From NCBI GenBank assembly GCA_903924205.1, contig CAIYAP010000005.1, positions 1 to 64,000 of the forward strand: a stretch of 64,000 bases of DNA. The letters run 5' to 3'. The notes beneath the pieces are model-generated. The model was not told where the DNA came from, made no database searches, and saw only the letters and a program-made list of their open reading frames with translations. The translations under genes were made by a program, and so were the position numbers. Origin of the DNA: an uncultured Actinomycetes bacterium (GTDB lineage: Bacteria; Actinomycetota; Acidimicrobiia; Acidimicrobiales; RAAP-2). Each line of letters opens with the position of its first letter. The first letter of the stretch is position 1. Positions 9,516 to 17,901 of the stretch are shown piece after piece.

Positions 9516-9815
9516 GTGCCCAAGACATATCCCGTTGCCCTGCGACGTGAACTGATTGCGAGAATGCTCGCTGGCGAAGACGTTCGCTCGCTGGCTGCTG
9601 AGTCGGGTGTTCGTGATCACACGCTCTATCGCTGGAAGCGCCAGGCTTTGATTGATGCTGGTCAACGTCCCGGTTTACAGACCGGAGTGATTGATGAGCT
9701 CGCTGACGCTCGGCGCCGGATCAAAGAGCTCGAGACGGAGTTAGCGGCCACGCGACTCGCCAGTGAACTCTTCTCGAATGGGGGTGCCGACCCAAAAGGA
9801 AATACCAGGTTGTGA
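9516..9815 (+). CDS. IS3-family transposase OrfA (helix-turn-helix protein)
   Basis: 99 residues starting at a GTG preceded by AGGAG. The N-terminus (YPVALRRELIARMLAGEDVR, then VRDHTLYRWKRQ) is the HTH_Tnp_1 DNA-binding fold that recognises the IS ends. The C-terminal third (ELADARRRIKELETELAATR) is the leucine-zipper-like coiled coil found in OrfA proteins. It overlaps orfB by four bases in the next frame. A CCAAAAGGAAA run at about 9793-9803 is a plausible -1 slippery site that would make the fused OrfAB transposase. Confidence 0.9.
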   Translation: MPKTYPVALRRELIARMLAGEDVRSLAAESGVRDHTLYRWKRQALIDAGQRPGLQTGVIDELADARRRIKELETELAATRLASELFSNGGADPKGNTRL

Positions 9816-10693
9816 GAGGTCTTCACAGCCTGGGTTTCTCGGAACGCTACGCCTGCGCCATCGTGGATCTGCCGCGCTCGACCTATCAGGACATCAAGTA
9901 TCGACTGCCGAGCAACCGCGACCTGCGCCAACTCGGTCTCGAGGGTCTCGTGAAGGACATTCACGAACGTTCGCGCGCCACCTACGGAGTGCTGCGCATT
10001 AGGGCCGCTCTCGAGATCGAGCACGGCCTCATCGTGAACACGAAGTTGATTCGAAAAGTCATGAATCGCCTGAATATCAAGGGGATTCCCGGTCCCCGCA
10101 AGGGCTATTCGAACCTCAAAAATGTGGCCACCTGCGAGGATCTCCTGCAGCGCGACTTCTCGGCGTCTCGACCCAATGAAGTGTGGCTCACGGATATCAC
10201 CGAACACCCCACCCGCGAAGGCAAGCTCTACTGCTGTGGTGTGCTTGATATGTATTCGCGCAAGATTGTGGGCTGGGCCATTGGACGACGCTGCACCAGT
10301 GACCTTGTCAACACGGCGCTGATGAACGCCTCGGGACGACTTGATGGTGACGGCTACACCGTGATTCACTCGGACCACGGCAGTCAGTTCACCTCGTGGG
10401 CCTTTAGCGAGAAAGTCCGCCAACTCGGCCTCTTGAGCTCAATGGGCACCGTCGGTGACGCCTATGACAATGCGCCGATGGAGTCATTTTGGGGGTCGCT
10501 GCAAGTCGAACTCCTCAATCGCCAGACCTGGCACACCTTCGTGGAACTCTCGAGTGCTATTGCGGACTACATTGAGAACTTCTACAACACAAACCGACGA
10601 CACTCGTCGATCGGATATCTCACTCCCCATGAATATGAGGAGCTACACACCAGAAAAGAACAGGCCCAGTTGTTACAAACTGTGGCCCACTAA
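9812..10693 (+). CDS. IS3-family transposase OrfB (DDE integrase domain)
   Basis: 293 residues. An HTH_21-like segment (LVKDIHERSRATYGVLRIRA) precedes an rve catalytic core with Asp128 (LTDITEHP), Asp188 (HSDHGSQFTS) and Glu224 (PMESFWGSL). The last two are 35 residues apart, the IS3 signature. It ends with the usual YNTNRRHSSIGYLTPHEYE block. The stop codon TAA straddles the right inverted repeat: two bases belong to the IR and the last to flanking DNA. It is probably translated mainly as an OrfAB frameshift product. All catalytic residues are intact. Confidence 0.92.
   Translation: MRGLHSLGFSERYACAIVDLPRSTYQDIKYRLPSNRDLRQLGLEGLVKDIHERSRATYGVLRIRAALEIEHGLIVNTKLIRKVMNRLNIKGIPGPRKGYSNLKNVATCEDLLQRDFSASRPNEVWLTDITEHPTREGKLYCCGVLDMYSRKIVGWAIGRRCTSDLVNTALMNASGRLDGDGYTVIHSDHGSQFTSWAFSEKVRQLGLLSSMGTVGDAYDNAPMESFWGSLQVELLNRQTWHTFVELSSAIADYIENFYNTNRRHSSIGYLTPHEYEELHTRKEQAQLLQTVAH
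10672..10692 (-). repeat. Right terminal inverted repeat of the IS3 element
   Basis: On the reverse strand it reads TAGTGGGCCAC and then AGTTTGTAAC, mirroring the left end at 17 of 21 positions. It overlaps the last codons of orfB. Confidence 0.85.
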
Positions 10694-10710
10694 ACGGGGC
10701 ATAGGGCAAT

Positions 10711-10786
10711 TGGCACTCCCAACGGGATTCGAACCCGTGCTGCCGCCGTGAAAGGGCGGTGTCCTAGGCCGCTAGACGATGGGAGC
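10711..10786 (-). tRNA. tRNA-Glu (anticodon UUC)
   Basis: The reverse strand folds as a complete cloverleaf: acceptor GCTCCCA/TGGGAGT (with a G-U first pair), D arm CGTCTAGCGGCCTAG, anticodon loop CTTTCAC with TTC, T arm ACGGG-TTCGAAT-CCCGT, and an encoded CCA end at 10711-10713. It lies 18 bases beyond the IS right end. tRNA genes often mark insertion hot spots, but no displaced tRNA fragment was seen in the mobile block. Confidence 0.97.
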
Positions 10787-10809
10787 CTAAAACTCACGGC
10801 GAACCGTGA

Positions 10810-10887
10810 TGGTCGGGCTGGGGAGATTTGAACTCCCGGCCTCTGCGTCCCGAACGCAGCGCGCTAACCAAACTGCGCTACAGCCCG
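10810..10887 (-). tRNA. tRNA-Pro (anticodon CGG)
   Basis: Reverse strand: acceptor CGGGCTG pairs with CAGCCCG, D arm TAGCGCAGTTTGGTTAGCGC, anticodon loop TTCGGGA (CGG), T arm GGGAG-TTCAAAT-CTCCC, and an encoded CCA at 10810-10812. It lies 23 bases upstream of tRNA-Glu on the same strand, so the two are probably co-transcribed. Confidence 0.97.
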
Positions 10888-10918
10888 CTACGGGTTGCCC
10901 CGCGGCTGGACTTTCATC

Positions 10919-11758
10919 CTACTCGCTTTCGCCAGCCCCCTCCTTCGGCGGGTCAAGTAGTCGGTCCGGGTCGAAGTAACAAATTAGCTCCTCGACGCGA
11001 CGCTTATCCATCGCATGAACTTTGAAGAGGTAAGGCCCGTGGCGAAAGGTGTTGCCAATCTCGGGAATTTTGCCGAGACCTTCGATAATGAAACCCGCGA
11101 TAGTGACGTATTCGCCGTCGGGGATCTCGTATCCGAGGGTGTCAGCCACCTTGTCGCAGTGCGTGGTGCCGTCGATCAGCCATCGGTCTTCTCGCAACTT
11201 GGCGATCACCGGTTCGTCATCTTCGTCAAATTCGTCGGATAGCTCTCCGACTAAAGGTTCCAGGAGGTCGCGGGTCGAGACGACTCCGGCCACGCCACCG
11301 TGTTCGTCGGCCACCACCGCGAAGGTGCGCCGTTGACGGCGCATCTCCTCCAGGGCATCGAGCACGCCCATCGTTTCGGGAAGAACGAGTGGACGCCGAA
11401 TCTTTCGAGCTATCTCAGTGGTTGAGGGGAGGGCGGCACCCAAAGTGCGTCGCGTCGATGAGGAGCGAAAGAGATCGTTGACGAGCAGTACGCCGACTAC
11501 GTCGTCGAGATCATCGCTAATCACTGGAAAGCAGCTGTGTCCCGTGTCGCGGACCGCATCGGCCACTTGGTCGGGGGTGACGGGTTGCGTGAGCGTGATG
11601 ACGTCGACGCGAGGTGTCATCACGTCTTGCAACTCCAGGTGGGCGAGTTCTCGCACTCGCACCATGATGGCTTGTTCGAGAGCGGTTAAGGCGTGCTCAT
11701 CGCGTTGAGGGCGAAGGCGGCCCAACAGCGAGGGTCGAGACGGGGGGTGGTCGCCCAT
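10919..11758 (-). CDS. CorC/HlyC-like CBS-domain protein
   Basis: 279 residues. An N-terminal tail and helix (ALEQAIMVRVRELAHLELQD) lead to VMTPRVDVITL and two CBS motifs (FPVISDDLDDVVGVLLVNDL and FAVVADEHGGVAGVVSTRDL). A CorC_HlyC C-terminal domain follows (WLIDGTTHCDKVADTLGYEI, EYVTIAGFIIEGLG). No DUF21 membrane segments are present, as in the cytosolic CorC/HlyC branch linked to Mg/Co homeostasis. The start at 11758 is chosen over an upstream frame extension because the ATG overlaps the stop of the preceding receiver gene (TGATG), a translational-coupling arrangement. Confidence 0.85.
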   Translation of the reverse strand: MGDHPPSRPSLLGRLRPQRDEHALTALEQAIMVRVRELAHLELQDVMTPRVDVITLTQPVTPDQVADAVRDTGHSCFPVISDDLDDVVGVLLVNDLFRSSSTRRTLGAALPSTTEIARKIRRPLVLPETMGVLDALEEMRRQRRTFAVVADEHGGVAGVVSTRDLLEPLVGELSDEFDEDDEPVIAKLREDRWLIDGTTHCDKVADTLGYEIPDGEYVTIAGFIIEGLGKIPEIGNTFRHGPYLFKVHAMDKRRVEELICYFDPDRLLDPPKEGAGESE

Positions 11759-12186
11759 CAAGCCGGTGTGGCGGCGATACGAACCGTGGCCGGCTGCCAC
11801 GCGTCGTCTTCGTATTCTTCGCCTTGCAGCAACGCTCGCACGGCGCGGCGGACGCGCACCGCGTCGAGGGGCTTCACCACAAATCCTTCGGCGCCGCTGC
11901 GACGAGCCAAGAACACGTCCGCACGGCGATCGAGCAGCATGAGCACCGGGACGTGAGGCGCCGCACCGTATGACTCTTCGTGACGAAGATCGATGGTGAC
12001 GGCCATGCCGCCCATGGAACCGATCTGCAGGTCGGTAATGATGAGGTCACATTCTTCCGTGGCGACCCAGCCGCGCACCGCGGCGCCGTCGGACAGTTCG
12101 TCGACGATGATCGCGGGAGCTTCAATCATGGAGCGAATCTCGGACCGCAGGTGCGGGAGATCGCTGACTATTAAGACACGGGCCAC
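11758..12186 (-). CDS. Single-domain response-regulator-like protein with altered active site
   Basis: 142 residues from the GTG at 12186, where the receiver fold begins (ARVLIVSDLPHLRSE). The phospho-acceptor Asp is kept (LIITDLQIGSMGG) and so is the Lys (GFVVKPLDAV). The usual acidic pair DD is SD, and the switch Thr/Ser is replaced (VLMLLDRR instead of a T-A type motif). It has no output domain. Its gene overlaps corC by one base, implying co-expression. It could be an unusually signalling, weakly phosphorylated or pseudo-receiver protein; no kinase is nearby. Confidence 0.75.
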   Translation of the reverse strand: MARVLIVSDLPHLRSEIRSMIEAPAIIVDELSDGAAVRGWVATEECDLIITDLQIGSMGGMAVTIDLRHEESYGAAPHVPVLMLLDRRADVFLARRSGAEGFVVKPLDAVRVRRAVRALLQGEEYEDDAWQPATVRIAATPA

Positions 12187-12331
12187 GTCGTAAGCGTATC
12201 GGAGAACCCGACTTTCTCGATTACCGAGCGGTAGAGAAGAACAACTTGCAAAAGTCCCTGATGGGCGCCCTTGTGCTCGCAAGAGGGCTGTAGGTAGGGT
12301 CAAGTTGCCGGACAATCAAGGGGGATGAGTC

Positions 12332-12583
12332 ATGGCGGTAGTCAATGAATCATGGATGGAATCGGGAGCCTGTCGGGGCCCCGCGAGCGACCTCTTCTAC
12401 GCCCCGTCGCTGGGCGAGCGGCGCGACGTGCGTCACGATCGCGAAAATAGGGCGAAAACCATTTGCCAGACCCAATGCCCAGTGCGCCAGAACTGCCTGA
12501 GTTACGCGATTACGAATCGGGAGCTCTTCGGAATTTGGGGTGGACTGAACGAATCGGAGCGAAAAGGACTTATTGGTCTGTAA
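12332..12583 (+). CDS. WhiB-family iron-sulfur regulator
   Basis: 83 residues with the four Fe-S ligand cysteines Cys14, Cys45, Cys49 and Cys55 in the family pattern (C, then C-x3-C-x5-C) and the following G(I/V)WGG turn (FGIWGGLNE) with a basic C-terminus. WhiB proteins occur only in Actinobacteria and their phages; they bind a 4Fe-4S cluster and often the sigma factor region 4. AAGGGGGA lies upstream at a good distance. The gene is divergent from the receiver/CorC pair and precedes a surface protein gene. Confidence 0.95.
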   Translation: MAVVNESWMESGACRGPASDLFYAPSLGERRDVRHDRENRAKTICQTQCPVRQNCLSYAITNRELFGIWGGLNESERKGLIGL

Positions 12584-12635
12584 GGCTGAGAGTTGAGTGG
12601 ACAGAAACCTGTCGAACGCTCGAAAGGTGTCTCTC

Positions 12636-14081
12636 ATGCACAACGTGATGAAGTGGTCGTCCACGGCCCTGCTTGCCGGTCTTATCACCCTCGCTCCCGC
12701 CACCTTGGCCATGGCGGATCCCGCCAGCACCCTCTCGGCCACCGCCTCTTTCCTCGTTGACGCCCAGGGAATGAACGACGTCACCGTGAACTGGACGCCC
12801 AACGGCGATAACGCGGTGACCGACGTGGCGATTGCGTCCGCCGATGGCAATTCCTACCAGCGCGACACTCCCATTTCCGACGCCACCGCCACCTCGGTGA
12901 CCCTCCTCAATATTCCCAGTGGCCTCGGCGACGTCATTACCGTGACGGACGCCAACGGTGACACGACCACCACCACCCTCGATGTGGGTGACATCACGAC
13001 CTCACCTATTTGGGTGAACATCCTGCCGGACCCACTCCCCGCCTCGGTCAACGTGGGCAACCTCGCGGTGCAGTGGACCAGTTCGCTGAACGACACCACC
13101 GGCTTCACCGTGAGTGTGAATGACAGCTCGGGCAGCCAGGTCGCATCAGTCGAGCTCGGCGCCGAGGAGTTCACCTACGCCTTTCCCCAACTTGCTCCCG
13201 GCAACTACACGGTGACGGTCACCGCACACGGCGCCGGCACCGACATCAGTCAGACGTCACTCACCACCACTGTCGCCGATCCGAACGGTCAGTACGACGG
13301 CAGCGTGGATGCGAGCTGCGTGGTGCAACCCGATGGCGCGTGCACCGTGACGGCGAGCTGGAACGACTCGTCGAGCACCGTGACGGGCTTTGACATCATC
13401 TTGTGGGACGCACAGGGCAACCTGGTCGCTCAGGCCTCGGTGGACGGTTCGACCTCGACCTACGACTTCACGGGTATCACGGACCCCTCCGGGTATCACG
13501 TGCAGGTCACGGCTCACGACTCCTTCTACGGTGACGACACGTTCACGACCGTCGACGTCATGACGCACATCCCCATTGACGGCGGTCCTGGCGGTCCCGG
13601 TGGCGGCGTGGTGGACACGGGCATTACCGTGGACGCGAGCACCATCCACGTTGACTACACGGAGAACTCGACGTGGACGATCAGCTGGACCGAGCCGGCG
13701 GGCGTGTCGTCCAGTATGAGTTACCTCGTCACTACCTCGGAAGGCAACTGCGAAGTCTTGGCGAATGCCGCGGGCGACTACGACTCGTGCGTCATCTCTT
13801 CGGAGAACCAGCCCACGGTGTCCGACATCACGGTCGTGGATCACCTCATGTATTACGACAAGCAGTCGGGTGACATTGTCACCACGACTATGGGCACCCC
13901 GGCGCCCGTGGCGTACGCCACGGGTGAGCCGCGCTCGGCCAGCGGTGGTGTCACGCACGCCATTGGTACCGTTCCGGTCTCTCACTCGGCGTCGTCGATG
14001 ATCTGGGTGGTGAGTGGCGCCGCCGCGCTGGTCGCCCTCGCCGGCGCACTCGTCACGTACCGCCGCCGTCGACAGATCTAG
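12636..14081 (+). CDS. Secreted, membrane-anchored surface protein with Fn3-like repeats
   Basis: 481 residues from the ATG at 12636 (AAAGG seven bases upstream). A signal peptide (KWSSTALLAGLITLAPATLA, cut near AMA-DPAS) is followed by about four Ser/Thr-rich beta-sandwich-like repeats (NVNWTPNGDN-type: LAVQWTSSLNDTTGFTVSV, CTVTASWNDSSSTVTGFDI, WTISWTEPAGVSSSMSYLV). A Gly/Pro linker (GGPGGPGGG) sits in the middle. It ends with a transmembrane helix (MIWVVSGAAALVALAGALVT) and YRRRRQI. There is no LPXTG motif, so anchoring is by the helix. The function is unknown; adhesion or envelope structure is plausible. Confidence 0.8.
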   Translation: MHNVMKWSSTALLAGLITLAPATLAMADPASTLSATASFLVDAQGMNDVTVNWTPNGDNAVTDVAIASADGNSYQRDTPISDATATSVTLLNIPSGLGDVITVTDANGDTTTTTLDVGDITTSPIWVNILPDPLPASVNVGNLAVQWTSSLNDTTGFTVSVNDSSGSQVASVELGAEEFTYAFPQLAPGNYTVTVTAHGAGTDISQTSLTTTVADPNGQYDGSVDASCVVQPDGACTVTASWNDSSSTVTGFDIILWDAQGNLVAQASVDGSTSTYDFTGITDPSGYHVQVTAHDSFYGDDTFTTVDVMTHIPIDGGPGGPGGGVVDTGITVDASTIHVDYTENSTWTISWTEPAGVSSSMSYLVTTSEGNCEVLANAAGDYDSCVISSENQPTVSDITVVDHLMYYDKQSGDIVTTTMGTPAPVAYATGEPRSASGGVTHAIGTVPVSHSASSMIWVVSGAAALVALAGALVTYRRRRQI

Positions 14082-14131
14082 GTAAATCTTTCTATCGCGT
14101 CGTCGAAGGTGTTGCCATAAACGGTACGCGT

Positions 14132-14152
14132 CCGTCACCGGCGGGGTGACGG
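14132..14152 (+). terminator. Hairpin downstream of the surface protein gene
   Basis: CCGTCACC (14132-14139) pairs with GGTGACGG (14145-14152) around a five-base loop, 51 bases after the stop codon. No clear T-run follows, so termination would be weak or Rho-assisted. The remaining intergenic bases up to 14279 hold nothing recognisable. Confidence 0.4.
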
Positions 14153-14279
14153 CATTAACCGCCAACGACGCGCGCAAGAACGTTGGCTCTCATCGAGCAG
14201 GCGAACGAGGACGACGTCGTCGTTGGTCGGCTCGATATCACGACGGCTGAGCGTGGCCACCCCCTCCTAGCCTGCCATT

Positions 14280-15716
14280 ATGACGACACGACGAATTCTG
14301 GTCACGGGCAGTACCGGATACGTCGGCGGCCGCGTAGTTCCCGCCCTCCTCGAAGCGGGACAACAGGTGCGCTGTTTGGTTCGCACCCCCGCCAAGTTGG
14401 CCGCCGCTCCGTGGGTCTCGCAGGTCGAGGTGGTCGCGGGGTCGGTCGATGATGACCTCAGCGCGGCAATGGCAAATTGCGACGTCGCGATTTACCTCAT
14501 TCACTCCATCGGCGAGGGTGACAACTGGGCTGAACGCGAAATCAGGCACGCAGAGAACTTCGCGGCCGCGGCAACGGCGGCGGGCGTGACACGCATTGTG
14601 TATCTCGGGGGCCTCGGCGCCGCCGCCGATCAACTCTCGGTGCACTTGAATTCTCGTCAGCAAGTCGGCGAAGTTTTCGCCACCAGTGGGGTGCCCACCA
14701 TCGAAATTCGCGCCGGTGTGATTATTGGATCCGCCTCCGCCAGTTTCGAAATGCTGCGTTACCTCGTCGAGGTTCTCCCCGTCATGGTGACCCCGAAGTG
14801 GGTGAGTACGCGTTGTCAACCCATTGGCATCACGGACGTGGTGAACATCGTGGTGGCGGCTGCCACCACGGATGAGGACCGGTCCGGCGTGTATGAAGCC
14901 GGTGGCACGGACGTCGTGACCTACGCCGAGATGATGGCGACCTATGCGCGTTGCGCGGGCCTTCGCCCACGCGTCTTCATCCCGGTGCCCTTGTTGACCC
15001 CACGGCTCTCATCTCATTGGATAGGTCTCGTTACCCCAGTCCCGGTGCCCCTCGCGAAGGAATTGATCAAGTCCTTAGTGAATGAAGTCATCGTGACGGA
15101 GAGGTCGGCGACCGAGGCCTTCGGGATCTCACCCATGTCACTCGAGGAGTCCATTGACCGCGCACTGGCGGTCATGGCGGGTGGCTCGGCGCCGACCACA
15201 TTCTCCGATGCCGACCTCGTCTACTTTCAGCCCACCGAGCTCGACCCACAGTGGGCGGGTGGCACCCAGTTTGCGGACGTGCGAGTCCTCACGACGCCCA
15301 CTTCCACCGAGACTCTTTTCGCTGAGTTATCCAGCATTGGTGGCGAAAAGGGTTGGTACGCCGCGGGCTTCTTGTGGAAGGTGCGGGGACTCATCGACCA
15401 ATTGGTCGGAGGGCCGGGCATGCGACGTGGCCGCCGCGCTCACCTACGCGTCGGTGACGCTCTGGACTTCTGGCGAATTGAAGCAGTCGACGCACCGCAC
15501 ACCTTGCGTCTCCGGGCCGAGATGAGACTTCCCGGCCTGGCGTGGTTGACCTGGTCACTCTCTCGCGACGGCGAGGTCACCACGATCACGCAGACAGCAT
15601 CGTTTCGGCCACGAGGCCTGTGGGGTCGTATTTATTGGTGGAGCGTCTGGCCCTTTCACGGGCTCATCTTTCCGACGATGCTGAGGCGCATCGTCGCGGC
15701 CGCCGCTACTCGCTGA
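14280..15716 (+). CDS. NmrA/SDR-type NAD(P)-binding protein with C-terminal DUF2867
   Basis: 478 residues. The N-terminal Rossmann fold starts with ILVTGSTGYVGGRVVPALLE (GxxGxxG type) and continues as an extended/atypical SDR (VEVVAGSVDDDLSAAMANCD, YLIHSIGEGDNW, VYLGGLGA) to about residue 300. The last ~150 residues (WAGGTQFADVRVL, FLWKVRGLIDQLVGG, FRPRGLWGRIYWWSVWPFH) match DUF2867, a common partner of this SDR type. No Tyr-x3-Lys catalytic pair stands out, as expected of atypical SDRs. The substrate is unknown. The 3' end overlaps the convergent VKOR gene by 11 bases. Confidence 0.85.
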   Translation: MTTRRILVTGSTGYVGGRVVPALLEAGQQVRCLVRTPAKLAAAPWVSQVEVVAGSVDDDLSAAMANCDVAIYLIHSIGEGDNWAEREIRHAENFAAAATAAGVTRIVYLGGLGAAADQLSVHLNSRQQVGEVFATSGVPTIEIRAGVIIGSASASFEMLRYLVEVLPVMVTPKWVSTRCQPIGITDVVNIVVAAATTDEDRSGVYEAGGTDVVTYAEMMATYARCAGLRPRVFIPVPLLTPRLSSHWIGLVTPVPVPLAKELIKSLVNEVIVTERSATEAFGISPMSLEESIDRALAVMAGGSAPTTFSDADLVYFQPTELDPQWAGGTQFADVRVLTTPTSTETLFAELSSIGGEKGWYAAGFLWKVRGLIDQLVGGPGMRRGRRAHLRVGDALDFWRIEAVDAPHTLRLRAEMRLPGLAWLTWSLSRDGEVTTITQTASFRPRGLWGRIYWWSVWPFHGLIFPTMLRRIVAAAATR

Positions 15717-16179
15717 CAGGCGTCCAACCGGTCTGCTCACGATTTAGGCGCGTCAGCAGCAAAACCATGGCGAAGGTGATGACATGTACGGCGGTGCACC
15801 AGAGGCAGAGCTTGCCAATGATGGCAATCTCGGCGGTCACCAACCAGATCACCATGGCAATCGAGATCAAGATGAGCGTCACTCGCGCCCGGTGAATCAG
15901 CGTGTTCGTCGACGCCCACGCCCAGGGAGAACACAGCGCGCTCAGCACGAGAAAGTTGCCGAGGCCGAGGACCGACACCGGCATGCCGAGAAAGTGTGAC
16001 TGCGCGGAGGTGGTCACCGCTTCGCAATTCACCAGTGCGCTCGCCGAGCAGGCCAACACTTGCGTGCCGACGTAGTGAGCGATGGTGAGATAAGTGGCGA
16101 CGCCCAGTCCCGCGAGGGACAAGAGGAAGGTCGAGATGACCGCCCAGCGAGGTGCCGGAGGCGCGACGACCTGACTCAT
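15706..16179 (-). CDS. Vitamin K epoxide reductase (VKOR) family membrane protein
   Basis: 157 residues with about four transmembrane helices. The loop cysteines lie in VLACSASALVNCEAV, the Ser after it in PVSVLGLGNFLV, and the quinone-site CxxC in GKLCLWCTAVHVITF. Bacterial VKOR replaces DsbB: it reoxidises an extracytoplasmic thiol oxidase with quinone as electron acceptor. It starts four bases after the DsbA-like gene, so the two form an oxidase/partner pair for disulfide formation outside the membrane. Confidence 0.92.
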   Translation of the reverse strand: MSQVVAPPAPRWAVISTFLLSLAGLGVATYLTIAHYVGTQVLACSASALVNCEAVTTSAQSHFLGMPVSVLGLGNFLVLSALCSPWAWASTNTLIHRARVTLILISIAMVIWLVTAEIAIIGKLCLWCTAVHVITFAMVLLLTRLNREQTGWTPVSE

Positions 16180-16183
16180 GGCG

Positions 16184-17050
16184 TTACTTGAGCCCCAGCG
16201 CCGTCGCGGCGGCCTTCACGCCGGGAGAGGTGCACACCTTGGCCGGCTGCTGGCCATCGGCGTGGCAGATACCCGCGGTGAGGTAGTTGGCCGAGCCCAC
16301 GATGGCCTGGCTCACGATGTTGGTCGGGTCGGCCAAGTTCGCGGCGATGGACGTGCGAGTCAGGCCCGCGAGGGCGCTCGGCGAGTAGGCGGACTGCAGG
16401 ACGGCCGTTTCGTTAGCGATGGAGACGAAAGGGAAGGAGTTCGCTCCAAACAATTGAATGATGTTGGTGTCGGCGGCGCTCAACGTTTGCAGGGGATGCT
16501 GCATCTGGTCGTACTGCTCCACGGCGCGAAACGCGACGTAGGGAGACGAGTACGTAGCCTTGACGAAGGAGAAAGTCGGCGTATTCGGCGAGACGTCCGT
16601 GGCGCTCGAGGCGGTGTTGCGAAGTCCCGTGAACGAACCGAAGCGGTCCAGCGCCACGATGAGGGACCAACGCTCGGCCGCGCAATACGGGCAGTATTCC
16701 GCACCGTCGTAGAAGACACCCGGAAGCTTCTTGCCGTTGACGGTGTAGGTGAGGGCGGGCTTGCCAGTGAAGACCTGCGGGGGGGTAATGGGAATGACCG
16801 AACTGGTCACCGCGACGCTGTTGAAGGTGCTGGCCGGAACCGACGCCAGCTGGCTCACGATGGTTGAGTTGGTAGTGGCGCCAGAGGTGTCGGTCTGCGA
16901 GGGGGAGGACTTGGTGACGTTCAAGATCACCAGCACGGCCACGATCACGACCGCCGCGCCCGCGGTCACCCAGGTCAAGAGACCGGCGGGGCGACCCTTC
17001 GTTGCAGTGGCCTTTGTCGAGTTGTGAGCGGTGGTCTTCTTGGTAGCCAT
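16184..17050 (-). CDS. Membrane-anchored thioredoxin-like (DUF929) protein, likely VKOR partner
   Basis: 288 residues. A Thr/Lys-rich cytoplasmic tail is followed by one transmembrane helix ([20 protein letters not shown]) and an external domain with a CPYC redox motif ([20 protein letters not shown]), the hallmark of DUF929/thioredoxin-like proteins. AGGAGG lies a few bases before the ATG. It sits directly upstream of the VKOR gene on the same strand, so it probably oxidises exported proteins and is recycled by VKOR. A further Cys pair ([15 protein letters not shown]) near the C-terminus may be structural. Confidence 0.85.
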   Translation of the reverse strand: MATKKTTAHNSTKATATKGRPAGLLTWVTAGAAVVIVAVLVILNVTKSSPSQTDTSGATTNSTIVSQLASVPASTFNSVAVTSSVIPITPPQVFTGKPALTYTVNGKKLPGVFYDGAEYCPYCAAERWSLIVALDRFGSFTGLRNTASSATDVSPNTPTFSFVKATYSSPYVAFRAVEQYDQMQHPLQTLSAADTNIIQLFGANSFPFVSIANETAVLQSAYSPSALAGLTRTSIAANLADPTNIVSQAIVGSANYLTAGICHADGQQPAKVCTSPGVKAAATALGLK

Positions 17051-17148
17051 GAGTCCTCCTGGACGAACTGTGGTCAGCCTAATTCGCCAAACCTCACTCC
17101 TCCCCCGTCTTACAAAACCCTTACGGAGGTGACGAATAATCTTGACCT

Positions 17149-17901
17149 ATGTCGACACCTGAACTTCGCCGCGCGGCCACGGTGGTGGTGGCCCGCGACT
17201 CGCCACGGGGTCCGGAAGTGTTGATGCTGCGACGTCACGTGCGCCTCGACTTCGTCGGCGACGCCTACGTCTTTCCCGGTGGGGCTGTTGATGCCGACGA
17301 CGCCGATATCGAGGCCATTGATATTTCTTCCGAGGAGGCGGATGCTCGCTTGTCCACAACGCGCGGTCGTGCCTTCTTCGTCGCGGCCGTGCGGGAGATT
17401 TTTGAAGAATCGGGATTACTCCTCGCCACGCAAGCGGGTAGGGCACTGAGCGCCGCTGATCTTTCCTCCTTGGCCGACGACCGTGAGAAACTCAATGCTC
17501 GCGACGTGGCCTTCCGCGACCTCATCGTCGAACGAGACCTGCACCTTCTCGCTCGCGACCTCATTTTCTTCGCTCACTGGGTGACACCCGTCGGTCCGCC
17601 CCGTCGCTACGACACCCGTTTTTTTATGGTGGAAGCCCCACTCGATCAAATTGCGTCACATGATGGGGAAGAAACGGTGTCCTCGTTATGGGTGACACCG
17701 ACCGAGGCCCTCGAACGTCACTATCGCGGCGAATTGGAGATGATTTTTCCCACCATTCGCACTCTGACGGAACTCGCCACCTTTGACTCCGTTGCGCAGA
17801 TGCGCTCTGTCTTCAGAGCCCGTCGGGATATTCCCCGTCGTGAGCCCGTTCTTATTGAACGCGATGGCGACATTGTTCCGGTGTTGCCGGACGAGAGCTA
17901 A
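17149..17901 (+). CDS. NUDIX hydrolase
   Basis: 250 residues. The Nudix fold opens with RRAATVVVARDS; the box is spread over VFPGGAVD and, after an insertion of about 25 residues, AVREIFEESGLLL (RE-x2-EE-x-G core). Family members cleave nucleoside diphosphates linked to another group, often CoA or ADP-ribose derivatives; the substrate here is not predictable. No good ribosome site precedes the ATG, while GGAGG lies 20 bases upstream, so leaderless translation is possible. It overlaps the end of the convergent Mrp gene by four bases. Confidence 0.85.
   Translation: MSTPELRRAATVVVARDSPRGPEVLMLRRHVRLDFVGDAYVFPGGAVDADDADIEAIDISSEEADARLSTTRGRAFFVAAVREIFEESGLLLATQAGRALSAADLSSLADDREKLNARDVAFRDLIVERDLHLLARDLIFFAHWVTPVGPPRRYDTRFFMVEAPLDQIASHDGEETVSSLWVTPTEALERHYRGELEMIFPTIRTLTELATFDSVAQMRSVFRARRDIPRREPVLIERDGDIVPVLPDES

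Larger units (their letters stand above)
9466..10692 (+). mobile_element. Complete IS3-family insertion sequence
   Basis: A 1.2-kb element bounded by imperfect 21-bp inverted repeats that match at 17 of 21 positions, with two overlapping frames (orfA and orfB) between them. The DDE residues are all present with DD(35)E spacing, so it looks active. No clean 3-4 bp target duplication is visible at the ends (AAA left, AAC right if the ends are taken as 9466 and 10692). It sits between the recombinase stop codon and tRNA-Glu. Confidence 0.9.

Noticed and set aside
9463-10695. Target-site duplication around the IS3 element
   Set aside because: Flanks read AAA and AAC (or TAG and CTA if shorter ends are assumed); neither is a true direct repeat, so no duplication is claimed.
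7300-10790. Integrative island anchored at tRNA-Glu
   Set aside because: The tRNA is adjacent, but no displaced 3' tRNA fragment or direct repeat was seen; the recombinase is a serine type, which seldom uses tRNA genes.
16178-16867. Open frame of 229 residues opposite the DUF929 gene
   Set aside because: Antisense to a gene with clear motifs and a good ribosome site; composition is Arg/Gly/Val-rich shadow protein.
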